A DNA stretch of 64,000 bases, from NCBI GenBank assembly GCA_039545315.1, contig BCIM01000006.1, forward strand, positions 984,986 to 1,048,985, given 5' to 3'. The DNA comes from Kondoa malvinella. Its lineage: Eukaryota; Basidiomycota; Agaricostilbomycetes; Agaricostilbales; Kondoaceae. The position numbers were made by a program, and so were the translations under genes. Positions 14,129 through 26,864 of this stretch are shown here, one piece after another; positions within the stretch are counted from its first letter, which is position 1, and each line of letters starts with the position of its first letter. A model generated the notes under the pieces. That model ran no database searches, was not told the DNA's origin, and saw only the letters and a list, made by a program, of their open reading frames with translations.

Positions 14129-14894
14129 TCACTTGGTCCCAGCTCGTTTGCTAGTCGCAGGTTTAGCCTTGCTTGGTTTGGCCTTCTTCCTGTCAGGGTC
14201 TCCTCTCTTTAGCACTTTACAGAGCGCAAGAGAAAGAGCCACTGACACCAAGCTAGTAGGCGCGGCCTCTGCTCCATACCGCACAGCTTCTTCACTTAGT
14301 AGGTCCTTTCTACAACCACTTGAGCGCGTCATTGAGCGAGAAACGCCGAACTGACAAGCTTGGATTGTTGCGACATAGAAGGTACATGTCATCTATTGTG
14401 ATGGTACTGCGGTTCGCGTGTCTATATTCACAATCAGATCGCAGTCAACACAGCAGCAAGAAACAGCTCACGCAGCAAACGTCTCTAACTCGCCAGCGAG
14501 ATGCACTGTCCTTCTGTTAGCGCAATCTTGTACTAGCTACAGAAGCATACGAGCTTGAGCATACACCTGCAATCCTATCAGCTACACCTCTGCGGAATGT
14601 GAGACGACAGACCAATTCCACCAGAGACGCTACAAGAGCGGGAGACACGATGATTCCACCCAACGCGACTTCTTCCTCTATCAAACTGATCAGCTACATG
14701 GACTGACTACTCTGGGCAAGGACAGAACCTTGAGATATTGTAGCGACAGTATAGAAGACTGCAGCTTTGATGCTCTGTTTGACCTTCCATCAGCCTTTGC
14801 ACCCAAACGACGAGTACCAGCACAGGCATACCTCTTTCAATTTCTGCTTTTCGGCATCTTCATCGTCCGAATCTACGCGCTTCTTGGGCGGCAT
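14129..14894 (-). CDS. MHF1: CENP-S / MHF1 histone-fold protein
   Basis: Histone-fold subunit that pairs with CENP-X/MHF2, works with the Fanconi M helicase at stalled forks and joins the CENP-T-W-S-X kinetochore complex. The start MPPKKRVDSDDEDAEKQKL is followed by the signature SIKAAVFYTVATISQ, EEVALGGIIVSPALVASLVE, LVCRLTFR, HLAGELETFAA and HANRSTITIDDMYLLCRNNP, which track human CENP-S closely. Five introns, one between FAA and HANRS. The C-terminal tail from KDLLSEEAVRYGAEA onward is longer than usual and ends in a Lys/Ala/Pro-rich segment (KKAKPSKAKPATSKRAGTK), plausibly DNA-binding. Start and stop are clear. Confidence 0.9.
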
Positions 14895-14965
14895 TGCATA
14901 GCCGTAGTTGTGACGGTTCTGGTCAGAGCGAGCGTCGAGTAAAGTGTCATCGAGTGTTTGCAGCT

Positions 14966-15932
14966 ATGTCAGACTATTGGAAGAGCAACAAGAAGTACGT
15001 CCTATGCCTCTGACGGTCCGCTGCGACGAGCTGAATGCAGTTGTATAGGTATTTCTGCACTTATGTTTGTCTGACCTCTGGCCCTGTTTGGGCAACGCTG
15101 ATGCTCGTTTGCAGTGCAAGATCTACATAGCAGACGACAAGCCTTCTCGATCGCAACATGAGAATGGTCTGAAGCACAAAGGCAACGTCGATCGCTATGT
15201 GAGAGAAGTGTACAAAAAGGGCGAGACGAACAAGAAAGATAAAGCGGATGAGGCTGCTGAATTGGCTAGGGTCAACAATGTTCGTCTTCCCCTTCTTACT
15301 GTGCTTGCTCGGAACTCAGATGTTCTGTCTGCAAACAGGCAGCAGCACTAGCTTCTGGTCACGCACCAACACCCTCAGCCAAACCAACAACAACAAAGAA
15401 ACCTTCCGCACCATCAGATCCATACGCCAACTACTCTACCGCTGCATCCTTGGGGTTTGTAGATGATTCCGCAGCGGCATTCATCAAAGAGCAAGAAGCG
15501 CGGCAACAAGAAGTCCGATTAGGCTCTTGGACTGCTGTTCCTTCAAGTGCTAGACCTGTGCCGTCTACCTCTACAGAACCTGCATTCGAAACGAGAAAAG
15601 AAAGACCGGCCGGAAAGACTTTGGGCGAGAAAGTATTGGCTGTGGATGAAGAGTTGTATGATCCCATTGCGAGCATCAAGATCAAACCGAAAGGAAAGGG
15701 TAAAGCCAAAGAGGAGGTCAAGGAAGAAGGGGAACTGAAAGCGAAAGGGTTTAGGAAAGCAGAGTTTGGCGTTTATGTCAATGAGGAGGAGTTTGACTAC
15801 ATCGATGAAGAACAAGTCAAGGATGAAGAAGAAGATGTCAAACCGGATATAGCACCTGCTCCATCACTGTTCAAGAAGAAACGGAAACCGAAGGATCAAG
15901 GCAACCAGCCGGCAAAGAAAGAGAAAACATAG
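14966..15932 (+). CDS. U1-type zinc finger protein, WBP4/FBP21-like
   Basis: Probable pre-mRNA splicing factor. The start MSDYWKSNKKYFCTYCKIYI and then DDKPSRSQHENGLKHKGNV form a matrin/U1-type C2H2 zinc finger (Cys-X2-Cys, His-X5-His) exactly as at the N-terminus of WBP4. A basic helix rich in Lys follows (YVREVYKKGETNKKDKADE). The second half is low-complexity and highly charged (SIKIKPKGKGKAKEEVKEEG; FGVYVNEEEFDYIDEEQV) and ends in a Lys-rich tail. No WW domain is visible, so it is shorter than animal WBP4. Two or three introns near the 5' end; the second at about 15283-15342 joins ELARVNN to AAALASGHAP. The stop of ORC5 on the other strand lies only 12 bases away. Confidence 0.82.
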
Positions 15933-15943
15933 TGGTACAATTT

Positions 15944-17747
15944 TCAATCTTCTGTATTCCACAACCTGTCTATTACACGCAACCCTACTGTTTGCCCGAT
16001 CTTTTCTACCGCTTCCCATTCGAGATTACATTTCAGCTTGATACCGTCGAGCTTTTCTATCGTGTTGCCGCTCCCAACAGAGGTTCTGGTCAGAAGTCGG
16101 AGTGATAGCAGGGAAGCGATCTGCATCAAAATCAGCATGACTCGGTCCGAAATAGACAATGCACACCTCTGCATAAACATCCGTCGTGCCAGCTAGATCC
16201 ACTTGCTCTTCCGGTAAAAGGCACTCAAAAATCGCCAACAGCCTCTCAATAGGAAAAGCTTTTGGTCCAGTCAGTCGACTCGCATCTCCTTTTCTCTGCT
16301 CCATAATCAGCGACATTTCAATCTACTGATACGAACAGACCTTTGTAAACGATTTCTGTTTCCTCTTGCCCTTCTTCTTCGGACCATTCACTCCTTCTTC
16401 CGCTTCAACAGCCAACAACCTCACATCCGTCCTAGCAGGATTATAACTCGCCAAATAACCCGCTATCAACAGATAACTCCCGATAGTCGTCAATTTCAAT
16501 TCACCGCTGTCCAATTTCCCACCAGCCGAAAAGGGAATAAGGCCACCGAGCGTATTGAGCGCATCGGCGAGTAAAGGTTTGAGCAAGTTTGCAAGGCGTG
16601 CAATATCGGTGGCCGGCACTTGTTCCGCTTCAACCCAGCCAAGCCATTTCGTCCACAATGATCCAGAACATAGGGTAGCGAGTTCTTCTAGTGGTGAGGT
16701 AGAATCTAGGTGCGCGCTGAAAGTGTCGTACATAAACCCAGCGAAGGAATGGAAGAGGTTCCGTTGGATCGTGTGCGAGACCAGGCTTGTCGAAGGAATG
16801 AAGTAGAACATGAGTAAATTGACCATGTCTAACACAGCATCAGCTACGCCTCTAGATGCTAGGTGGGGAGTGTACCTTCTTTCTGTAATCGCGGGACTTG
16901 GAATTTGCTAGCTGGACCAGGTTCTAAAGCTCGACCCATGCGTGGACGATACTTTAGAAAGTCCAGCTGAGAGATGAAGATGGGTATGACAGATTCCCCG
17001 GACTGCTGTATCGTCAGCGAGCAATATGCTCTGAAGCTACTGGCGTACCAGTTCAGTCAATCGGGTCAGAGCAGCCAAGAAAGCGCCCTCATTGACATTG
17101 TCCTCCAGTGCCGTAATCCCAGCCGTAGCAGCAGTCTGACTCATATTTGCCAGCCGTTCAGCGTTCTCAAAGAGTATGAAGCGAGGCAGAGCCTTTTGTT
17201 GCGTTTCCAGCTCGGAATCAATCTTGAATATAGCTTGAAGACCTTCTAGAAAAGCAGCGAGAGAATCGTCCACGTGTCCACCCAAGGCTCCCTTCGCTAG
17301 ACCAGGAGCAGGAGCTTCAGTCGTGTCCCAATGTAATCTCGCCTTCTTGCTAGGCCTTTCATCGTCATGCTCGGGTAGATCCACTCTACCATCCCAATTC
17401 TGAGCTCCTCCTAGAGTGGAAGAATATTTTGGTTGCCAGCTTGCAAGTGTGTTGAGGATATGATTGTAGATAGCTTTAGGCGAATGCAAGATTAAGCAGT
17501 CGACAAAAACATAGCGAGGCAGAGCAGAGGTGTCATCCAGCTCAGACAAGAGCGAGCGCAGTAAAAGGTTCAGCGTAGAAGACGCGTTTGATGCATGTAT
17601 TGTCGCGCAAGGCGGAGGTGCTTCATTGAACAAGGTTGCTTTCACTTGCGCGAGCAGTGGTGCCCAGGTTGGGTAAATTAGAGGCAGACCAGCTGCAGGC
17701 GGCAGAAGACTTGCTGGAGCTCTTCCATTCAGGTCATGTCCGTTCAT
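15944..17747 (-). CDS. ORC5: origin recognition complex subunit 5
   Basis: Subunit of the six-protein complex that marks replication origins. N-terminal AAA+-like region: LPLIYPTWAPLLAQVKATLF, then YVFVDCLILHSPKAIYNHIL and ALPRFILFENAERLANMSQ (Walker-B-like strand). The C-terminal winged-helix part is typical of ORC5: LTTIGSYLLIAGYLASYNPA followed by RTDVRLL, a Lys-rich loop, ERLLAIFECLLPEEQVDL and RLLTRTSV. The expected Walker A loop is degenerate: at its place the protein reads IHASNASSTLNLLLRSLL with no GKT/GKS, so ATP binding may be lost. Four or five introns. ORC5 lies downstream of VPS15 in the same direction with 106 bases between. Confidence 0.88.
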
Positions 17748-17853
17748 TCGCGGTCATGCGGTAAGAGCATCATGCAATTGACGGGTAGACGCGAAACAAT
17801 ATGCTTGATATCTGTATGCTGGACTATACAATACTGTTACACTCACTGCAGGC

Positions 17854-20800
17854 TCACTGGTACACCTTGATGACTCCACTCCGATCACCGGAAACGACGC
17901 AATTGAAAGGAACTGACAAGGCAGAGATCTGCACACAAGTTGTCAGCGAGCTGAGCACAGAGCATAATACAAGACTGACAGCCGTGATAGACTCTTGATG
18001 AGCTCTAAGCATCTGCTGCTGATGCTGTGCGATCATCGTCGAGCGATGTCGAGTATTGGGCGGAGGACTCTTCTCCTCGTAATACGTTGCTACTTGCTGA
18101 CCTTCTGAGCCAGAGGTTCTACTTGAGTAGCGTGGCTTGACGTCTTCGGGCGAAGAGTAGACCAGACTCCTTTCGATCGCGCCGAGATCCCAATACCGCA
18201 ACTTGAGATCATTCCCTCCAGTGACGATATAGCCCGCCGATGACCCATCTGCAGAGACAAGCTCTCCAGAAGATATAGCCGAAGTCGGTGCATTCACACC
18301 GCTGGACCGAGTCCCAGTCATCTGATTTTCGAAATCGGTCGCTGCAAAGAAAGCTTCGATAGCAGGTTCTGATTGTTCCGCAGCATCTTGTGACTTTGCT
18401 GACCTCTTCAAGAAAGCTTTGATGGCGTCAGGTGCCGAGAGCTCGGTTTCGGAGAAACCAGTCGAGTCTTCTGCTGGTCCAGCTGGTCCGATCCGGAACT
18501 CTTCTGCCAGTTTTCCTTTGCTTACATCCCATACAGAAAGCGAACTTGATTGACCGTTGTCGGAAGCGGAACAGACGATGATCCATCTGCCTTTGCCTTT
18601 TGTTGGGTGTAAACTTAGCGACTTGATACATTGGGCCGTAAAACGCGAGTTGATATGCCAAGCTCGTAGAAGGATGCCAAAGCGCAGATCCCAAAGACAC
18701 AGATATCCAACTGCGGTACCGGTCACCAACCACACTCGCTTGCGGTCGATGCAAAGGCTTGTAATCGGCCCGTATTGCTTTGGAATTCGCCAACTGTTCG
18801 TCACCCGCATACTGCGCAAATCGAGAACAGTGATTCTGGAAGTCGAGGTTCCGCAGACCAGCAGAGATTCGGTGTCTATATCTTGACTTAGCGCTTGCTA
18901 CACGAGGGAGGCGACGATCTCACCTGTGCTGTAATGTAGCATTGCCGCTGCATACTCGCTTGCTTCCTCAAAGGCATACTGTCTAATGAGGCTCTGCTTT
19001 CCGTAACGCGGCATTGAGCCAGAGGAGCCGACATCTACACGATACACTTTGATGTCGCCTGCCCTGCTAGCAGTTGCGAAACAATGTGAATTTTCCAGCA
19101 TGCAAAGAGCGGAGGCAGGACGGTCCAGCTGTATTGTTTGTCGCGATCGACTAGCGACATTCTTCTCAAGGCGTGCAGCGTCCCAGACTTTGACAGTTGC
19201 ATCGTCGGAAGCAGAAACGAAGAAACAATTATCCGGCGAGACGACTATGGCAGAGACCGATGCAGTATGTTCATGAAGATGGGCGATCAGGATGCCTTCA
19301 GGGTGTCCAGACGATTCTCGCGCGACGTGATGAGCTGCACGAGCCGAACGGCGTCTACCGCTTCCGGGCAGGACGATAGGGCCAAATTCAAGCAAGAGCT
19401 CGCGATAGGTATCAAGGTATGTCCGCTCCAGTAATTGTCTTATGCTAGGATCGTGGCCTTCATACGTTGTTGCAAACCGCTGCCCGATATATGGCCTTTG
19501 ATCCCGATGCGTTGATCCTGCTAGACCTGGAGTCGACATTGCAGAAGCTTGATCTTCATCCATCCGATAGTAAGCATCGCTGTTGATTTGACCTTGAGCC
19601 GTTGTCAAGTCTTGACCGATAGCCGGCACAACTCGATCAACAGCCACGCCAGTGCTGCTTACGCGGCTAGCAGGTCTGCTGTTTCGACTGGCGGGATGGC
19701 GATAAGGCAGTGTACTGAAAGATGCAGCTGATTCAGAGGACGGCGAGGCGGACGCAGGTCTGTGAGAAGGTTCGGGGTGAGGTGTGCCCGAAGTGGGTGT
19801 GAGCGAGAGCGGATTGCGTTGACCGATTGCAGGACTGTTATGTATAGATCCTTGCATAAGTCTTTTCCGTAGATCTTCCATTGCGGTATTACTTTCGCTG
19901 AAGCTTCTCGATGGTGCTCGAGGTTCAGCCGAGGGATCAAGAGAGCTCGACGAGACCACAGGTGAAAGAGTGCCGAGGGCTGGTCTTGTGCTTCCAGCAC
20001 GAGCCAGACCCATTCGCCCAAGAGACGCGCTCATGTCGTCCTTCACAGCACCTGCGCTGTAAAAGATGGTTTGGGGAGTGACACCTATGTAAATTAATTA
20101 GTACCATCTGACGCTTGATTGTGAACACATACCGTGGTTCTGAAGTGCGATGTTGCCGACAGACAGGCTTGACGCCTCTTTCTGTCTCGTTGCATTACTG
20201 TGATAACGACCATATTATTTAGCTGGCAGAAGATAGGCGTATTTGCTACGAACCTCTTACGTGCTACAGCAAGCCTGGCGATGTGATCTCGCATGCATTC
20301 AAGTTTGATTTCGTCTTCGTTGCTCAAACCGAGCTGTCGAAGCTTGTCCAGCTGCGATGCGTCTCTGTTGCAACAATTTGAGCGAGAGCGACTCCTGACA
20401 CGAATAAGACGTACTCGTCCGACCTCAAGATTTCTTTGTCTGCATTCTTTTGCATAGAAGCCGGTAAAAGGCCAGTGCCCCTCGCACTATTCAGCTCGCT
20501 AGCTGATCGCCAGAATGTCGACTTGCTGTCAGCTTTCGCTGCCCAAGCTACTGCTGCTTCAAAAAGCGCTCTAGAGAGCTGCATCAATGTCAGCGATGGA
20601 CAGAGAGCTTCCGTCTCGGATGACAGCTTACGGGGTCTTCTGCCGTTTTGAGGATCTCGATTGCATCGAAGGCGGATAGATCCGCTCGAAGCAAGCGCCT
20701 CAGAGCGGGAAAGAGGCAGCACCAGACATCGGAATGCGGCATCGACCGAGCGACAGAGGATAAGATAGCTGCTGTACTTCGGCGTATCCACACATTGGGA

Positions 20801-23429
20801 TGGCAGATCAGACCAAAGACAGCATCGAAAGTGTCCCAGAGGTTGTTTTTCTGCAGCAGACCGAGCTGGATCATTGTATTGAGCGAAGCAAGGACTCGAT
20901 GCGTGACCATTTCTTCTGGATCTGTCGCATCAAAGTCTTGTCATTCCTCGATAGGAATACAAGATCGCAAGACCGACCGTGAAGCGCCTGCAGCATCAGA
21001 GGAAAGATGTACTCATCAACCGATCTACCGCCTACACAGCTTGCAATATCGACGGCACATTCGAAAAAGCTCGCTCGCAGCATCCAGTCCCCATCATTTA
21101 GGAAAGTGATCATATGGCTGAGCAAGACATCGGAGGATTTTGTTCGTCCGAAAAAGATGCACAGCGGCGCGACAGATTGGACGAGCGCTCTTCGGACTAC
21201 AGGCGACGAGTCTGCCAGTAAGCACTCGATGACTTGCTCTTGCATCAAAGCATGGATCTCGTTCTTTTTTGCATCGTAGTTCATCTGCATGCCAGGTATC
21301 TGAATACACCGACTCAAAAGAGAATTTTAGGAGATCAACGCACCTCGGCAGGTTCTTCCAGCTCCTCTCGATCTGCAACAAATGGCATGGACCCATCTTG
21401 TAAAGGATTGAGCATGGACAGAAAGCGCATTCCACATTCGGCCAAAGATGCCAGACATTGCACATATGTCATTCGCACCAGGTCGTCGGAGTCGTTAATG
21501 AACGGTCGGAGATTCTCCATCAAGTAGTCGGTGAACATGGTTGCGTTTGATGGTGTAATGCAGTCTACCAAGAGCAGCTGTCGGGGAATTTGAGCTTGAT
21601 ACAGTTGACCAACAGAAGAACACTCACGATCTGCGTCAAAGCTCGGACAGCCTCGGCCCTCACAGCAGCAACATCATCTTGCAGCAGGTAGACTATGCAC
21701 GGCAGCAGTCGATCCAAATTTGTGTCATCCGTCAGGTAGAGCGAAATGTAGAGTAGCATGTCAATAGATCGCAAGACTGAAGACGGGCGCATAGCTGATC
21801 TGGAACAGCTGCTGATGATGGAAAGAAGTAGTAAAGCAGCACCATCTGTGCGAAAATGGTCCTCGGCACTAGCGCGCGTCTATATTGGAACACACACCAT
21901 CTGTTCTAGCACTCTTGCCTTCTTCTCTAACAGGCATAGAGATTTCGAATCCTGGTAAACCAAGCCTCAACGGAAAGTAGCTCTATACTCACATCAGATC
22001 GCTCCCACCACCAGTCAATAAACTCACCGAGCCGACTTCCACCTGATGCGGTATATCATGCACCCTCGGCGCCTTTCTGATACCCTCCTCTGGCTGACCC
22101 AAAAGCTCAACAAGCGTCTCCCAATCCATGCTCAACCTTTCTAGCCTTTCATCCGCATCGCTTCTGAGCACAGCTTCTTTCTTTTGACCAGTGACAGGAG
22201 TGGGTAGGGGTATAGTAAGATCGTTGAGTGTCGAGACATAGGCGTGCATATGCTCAAACCAGGACGGGAAATCGGCCGAGAGGTGTTCGGTGCATGTAAG
22301 TCGAGCTGAAGGTGCGAGCGAGGCCATAGAGCGGATCATTGTCTAGACTTAGTATCAGCAAGTCTTTCATGTTCGAAAGAGGAAGTCACCCACCTGCATA
22401 CTAGGATCTTCTATCTGACTCAAATACCCATCCAACTCATCCACATAATCCCCACTCCGATAACGAAACAACTGACTCAAACTAAAAGGAGGGACACCAT
22501 CACAAAACAATTCGGCCAACACGCAACCCAAACTAAACAAATCCATTGCTTCGCTCACTGCGACTTTATCTTTGCTCAAGCGAGGTTTAGGTTGATCTCG
22601 CGCTGAAGTCGTAGGAACGGTATAGAATCGTTCAGGAGCGAGGTAGCATGTCCTTCGTCCTGAAGTATCGAAATAGTAGGAGAAATCGGATGGATCATCT
22701 AGTGGGAGTTCGACAGGTTTGAAAGGTGCGAAATCAGTCAGGTAGACCCAGAGTGAAGAAGTGACCAGGATGTTTTCCGATTTGATATCGCCGTGAGCTA
22801 TCTGTGTGGTACTTCAGCTGCACATTCCAATACAGGTGTAGGATCTTACCTTGCGCTCATGCACATCTCGTAGAGCGATGAGCAGCTGATAGGCGATCCA
22901 CTTCTTCTCCAGCAAGCTAAGAAACGGCCTTGTGCTGATTCGATCATACAGACTGCTTGCTAGCCATTGTCTGACTAGATATCCTGCGTGCTCAGTCTCT
23001 AGTATCTTCTGATATGGTAGCACGTTCGGAACGTCTTGCAGTGTATCTCGTTCGGCTGACCGGACCACCTGAGCATGTGTCTGAAACAGAGCATGATGCG
23101 CATACCTATGAGTTTGCGTGTGAAGGATTTGAGCGACACTGAGCCGTCTGGTTTGACAAAGACTTTGACTACAATAGGAGAAGTGAGACCGTCTTCTTTA
23201 CGCTGATGTCTTGCCTTGATGGCCTTGAGGAAACGAGATGGTCCAATCCTGGCATACATACTACTAAGAAACAGATAGAAATACAGCACACAGCGGAGAC
23301 AGACGAGCGTTCATATTGTACGCCTTGGCCTAGTTCAGCCAGGTAAGAAGCAGAGGCAGGACCGGTCAAGGTGGATTGAATGACGCTGGTAGGCAAGGCT
23401 GCGAGTGAAGTAGACACATTGTTGCCCAT
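17854..23429 (-). CDS. VPS15: VPS15, protein kinase-like regulatory subunit of the VPS34 PI3-kinase complex
   Basis: Membrane-anchored scaffold of the class III PI3-kinase used in autophagy and vacuolar sorting. MGNNVSTSLA is a good N-myristoylation signal. The kinase domain carries RFLKAIKARH, VVKVFVKPDGS, the catalytic loop IAHGDIKSENILVTSS, DFAPFKPVELP (in place of a normal DFG) and CYLAPERFY. HEAT-like helices follow (PCIVYLLQDDVAAVRAEAVR; DLVRMTYVQCLASLAECGM). WD40 repeats form the C-terminus: EHTASVSAIVVSPDNCFFVS, ASDDATVKVWD, GTAVGYLCLWDLRFG, YIVTGGNDLKLRYWDLG and CVVSGDRSGVIKVYQ at the stop. About fifteen introns. Domain order and length match the family. Confidence 0.96.
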
Positions 23430-23571
23430 TTCCTAGATGGATCGAGGGCCAGCACAGCGACAGTTCTCTCAGGACATGACAACTCGCTGTCAAAGGTCAA
23501 AACAATGGCATTCATTTGAAAGGCGGGTTGGAGCTATACGAGCATCTCGCATACACAGGCAACTTTGCTAG
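23430..23571. promoter_or_regulatory. divergent promoter, VPS15 / DIB1
   Basis: Only 142 bases separate the start codons of VPS15 (minus) and DIB1 (plus), so both promoters must share this stretch. Confidence 0.5.
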
Positions 23572-24333
23572 ATGTCCTATCTATTACCACATTTACATTC
23601 AGGTAAGCTCGCGTTGGCTATCCGTTCATCTGAATATCTGTTGAACGTCGAAATGCACAGGCTGGCATGTCGACCAAGCGATTCTAGCAGAAGAAGACCG
23701 AGTAGTCATCATCCGCTTTGGACATGATCATGTGAGTCGCAGTCTCATCGGAGTCTGGTTGTAAGCTGACACGGCTGTCTAAGGATCCTCAATGCATGAC
23801 AATGGACGAGACTCTGTACGGCGTGTCTGAAAAGGTCAAGAACTTTGCTACGATATAGTGAGACTCTCTTCAAGTCTGTCTGTGCTCGTGCTGATGCTTT
23901 GTATTAAAGTCTGGTGGATACGAGCGAAGTACCGGATTTCAACAAAATGTACGAATTGTACGATGCCGTGACTGTTGTACGCTCTTCTTCTTGTCAATCT
24001 TATGATTGTTATTGAGTCAGAGGTTGTGCAGATGTTCTTTTACCGGAATAAGCACATTATGATCGATCTTGGGACTGGTAATGTACGTCTTTCATCTCTC
24101 TCTACGTTCATCAGACCAACTGCTGACTGGCTCATCGAACAGAACAACAAGATAAACTGGGCTATGGACGACAAGCAAGAAATCATCGACATCATAGAGA
24201 CCATTTACCGAGGAGCAAGTAAAGGTCGTGGTCTGGTCGTCAGCCCAAAAGGTTATTACATCCTGAGATTACGAGACGTAAACTGAAAGGCCATGTTTTG
24301 CACATAGACTACTCGACGAGATACAAGTATTAA
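23572..24333 (+). CDS. DIB1: U5 snRNP thioredoxin-fold protein DIB1/DIM1
   Basis: Essential spliceosome component of the U4/U6.U5 tri-snRNP, human TXNL4A. Exons give MSYLLPHLHSGWHVDQAIL, EEDRVVIIRFGHDHDPQCM, DETLYGVSEKVKNFA, YLVDTSEVPDFNKMYELYD, MFFYRNKHIMIDLGTGNNNK, INWAMDDKQEIIDIIETIYR and GASKGRGLVVSPK. A last intron (GT at 24251) joins SPK to GHVLHIDYSTRYKY, restoring the highly conserved C-terminus. Reading straight through instead would give a non-conserved end at 24286. Roughly seven introns in a protein of about 140 residues. Very strong family match. Confidence 0.96.
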
Positions 24334-24418
24334 AGGAATCTTTGGTGTATATAGCCCGGATAAAATCATTGTACCACTTCCTAGACCTTTGTACAATTTG
24401 CAAGCTTCCAGCCCTTTT

Positions 24419-26864
24419 TCATGCAGCTGTTGTATCATAGCGATCCCAATTGTAGTCTTCGACCTTGCGCTCATCTCGGACAGGGAACGCTGTCAACCGA
24501 AGATCGATCGTTAGCACTGACAGCGCAAACGAGACAATCCACTGACCCATAGCTAATATCTTCGAGATACTCGTCTTCCTCTTCCTCTCCCTTGGCGGGC
24601 TAGTGACAGCTCCACGAGGCACATCACTGCTCGCACTACATGTCAATCAGCCTTCTTCCCCTTCATTCACAGACGAAATTCACCTTCTACCATACGTCCC
24701 CTCACCCTGCGCCAGTTTAAGCGTAGGCGGCATCAACCTCTGACTGGCTGTGCTTCCGCTTCTAGGTTTGGTATTGATCACACCTCCTACTCGATCAGCA
24801 GACATTGGACTAGCCACTTCCACGGGAGCAGAGATTAATCGGGCAGTAGTGACGTTCTCTGCCGAAGAAGCATTCCTGCCTGAGGAATTGCGACGAAGGC
24901 GATTAGGAGGTCTAGATGCTTTGGAAATGGAGGCGGTATTGGAGCGACGCCGAAAGAAGGAGAATGGTCCGTTTGATGCTGGTGGTTCGACGGTGACGCT
25001 CGTTCCAGCAGAGGAGGAGATGGGCATGCGGTTCATGCTCACTTCGGATTGACCGAGTTGTGATTGGTCGTCTTCGTCTTCTGAATCGATAATGTCCTCT
25101 TGTGGGAAGGGGATGTCGCCTCTGCTTTGCTGATTATCGAGACGAGATGACTGTAAGTGACAAAGTCCGATTAAGATTGCGCAAAATCCAGGCGGAAGCG
25201 GCTCTCACAGCGATGGTGCTCAAAGCATTATCCAGCCTTCGACGCCTCTCATTAACTCGCTTGGTAGCGGCAGCAGAAACACCACCAGGTTGACTTTGCG
25301 CCAAAGCAAGAGCAGCTTCATTCTTGCTCATTGACTCTTCAATCGTGCCACCGACAGACCTGGGCACATCGTCGTCGGCATTTTCTTCCTCTCGAAAACG
25401 GCTGTTGATTGTCTCGCCTGAGCCATGTTGGTTATCGAGCAGATCGAGGAAACGTTCTGCGTCGTCTGGTCCGACGTCGTGTGCTGCGATGAGGTTCTGT
25501 CTTGAACGTTCCAGCTCACGCTTGAGCGCAGATATGATATGAAGGTTCTTGGAATTGGTTTGCGAATGTTCCGAGCGAAGGTTGTCCAGCAATCGAGACA
25601 TTGCGTCGATCTGTACGCTCGATCCTTTCCGTCAACAGCTATAAAGCAGAAAACAGAGTTTCAACGCACCTCATTTTCCGCCTCGACCAATTCCTTCATG
25701 TAAGCCTTGTTCTTAGCTCTTTCCCTGCGAAGCGCTTCCGCCATCCTCTCCAGCAGATCGTCCTTGGACCAACCACCAGACGAAGCGCTATGTGTGCTGC
25801 TACCGGATACCTTTCTAGGTCTAGCGGACTTGACTGAGCCCGAAACAGGCGGTCGCTCAGTCCGAGAAGTAGCAGGTGATTTGACATCCTTCGGAAGCTG
25901 GTATTGCTGCTGTGGGTATTGCGGGAGGTTCTGACCGTTTTGTTGCTGTTTGAAAGGAGAGCCAAGCTGGTCATCATTGCTGTCGTACAGGACTTCTCGG
26001 GAACAAGCAGCAGGTGCAGCTTGCTCTTGAGATTGAGAAGGACCGCGACGTCCTGCAGCTAGGTTCATCGCTTTCATCCGCAGATCTTGCGGTTGTCGAC
26101 CTTGCTGCTGCTCAGTGTGCATCCGGGCCTGCTTTAGCACCTATTAGCCCCAACGTATTTCTGATGAGCAGTAGACTCGCCTGTAAAGCGTACTGCTCAG
26201 CCGGCGACATTCTAGCATATTGCTGAGCTCTCAATTCCGCCTCGTCCATACTATCCTGCAGTTCTTCCGCCGCGTCTGCTCGTTCCGAAAGACCGTGTTG
26301 AGCTATTGACTGCTGCATAGGCCGGTTCTGAGGTGGAAGCGGGAAACCATTCGAGCTTCCGTCTTGATATGTCTTTACCTCATCGCCAAGCGCGCTCAAA
26401 TCGGTCGACTCCATCGAAGAGCCGTGATATTGAGGCTCGTTGAAAGGATCGTGTTCAGGGTAAGGTTGTTGCGGAAAGCGCTGTTCGAGGTTGTTGAACG
26501 GTTCTTGTGCCGACATGCGACGTTCATGTTGCGGCGGCGGTGCAGAAGAGCCTTGCGATCTTGATAGAGTAGGGTTTGATCTCAGCAGAGAAGCGCCTTG
26601 TGCTGGTCCTATAGTTAAGGATGGGCATTACATAGGTATTGATGCGGAGAGGTCAAGCATACCGATAGTGTCATGTCTATATTCGCCTGATTGTGTCCGC
26701 CGTCGAGGCGCAGGACTGGCTGCTGCCATTCTTTCGCTTTCTCGTTGTATGTCAGCGAAATCGATGAGCCCGTCGAGTATTTGCGAAGTAGGGCGACTTC
26801 CGACCGGAGAGACAGACAGTCGCAGAGCAGGCTGAGCTAACGAAGGGATATGTTGCGACTCCAC
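24419..26864 (-). CDS. unrecognised coiled-coil, low-complexity protein
   Basis: No family recognised. The start MESQHIPSLAQPALRLSVSP leads into a long Gln/Pro/Ser-rich region (QQQNGQNLPQYPQQQYQLPK) with a helical stretch DAAEELQDSMDEAELRAQQY. A central coiled coil follows: KDDLLERMAEALRRERAKNK, MSRLLDNLRSEHSQTNSKNL, HIISALKRELERSRQNL. Then FLDLLDNQHGSGETINSRF, KRVNERRRRLDNALSTIAVR and a Ser/Arg-rich region with phosphorylation-like sites (RRRSNTASISKASRPPNRLR). The C-terminus is FPVRDERKVEDYNWDRYDTT. About seven introns; the last has a perfect CTAAC branch site. The layout suggests a regulated scaffold, but that is only inference. Confidence 0.7.

Noticed and set aside
24251..24286. DIB1 ending as GYYILRLRDVN at 24286
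   Set aside because: A good intron here restores the conserved end DYSTRYKY at 24333.
24419..24646. Apparent membrane helix (QWIVSFALSVLTIDLRL) at the C-terminus of the coiled-coil protein
   Set aside because: It is the translation of a 56-nt intron with GTCAGT donor, CTAAC branch site and ACAG acceptor; splicing gives a soluble C-terminus.
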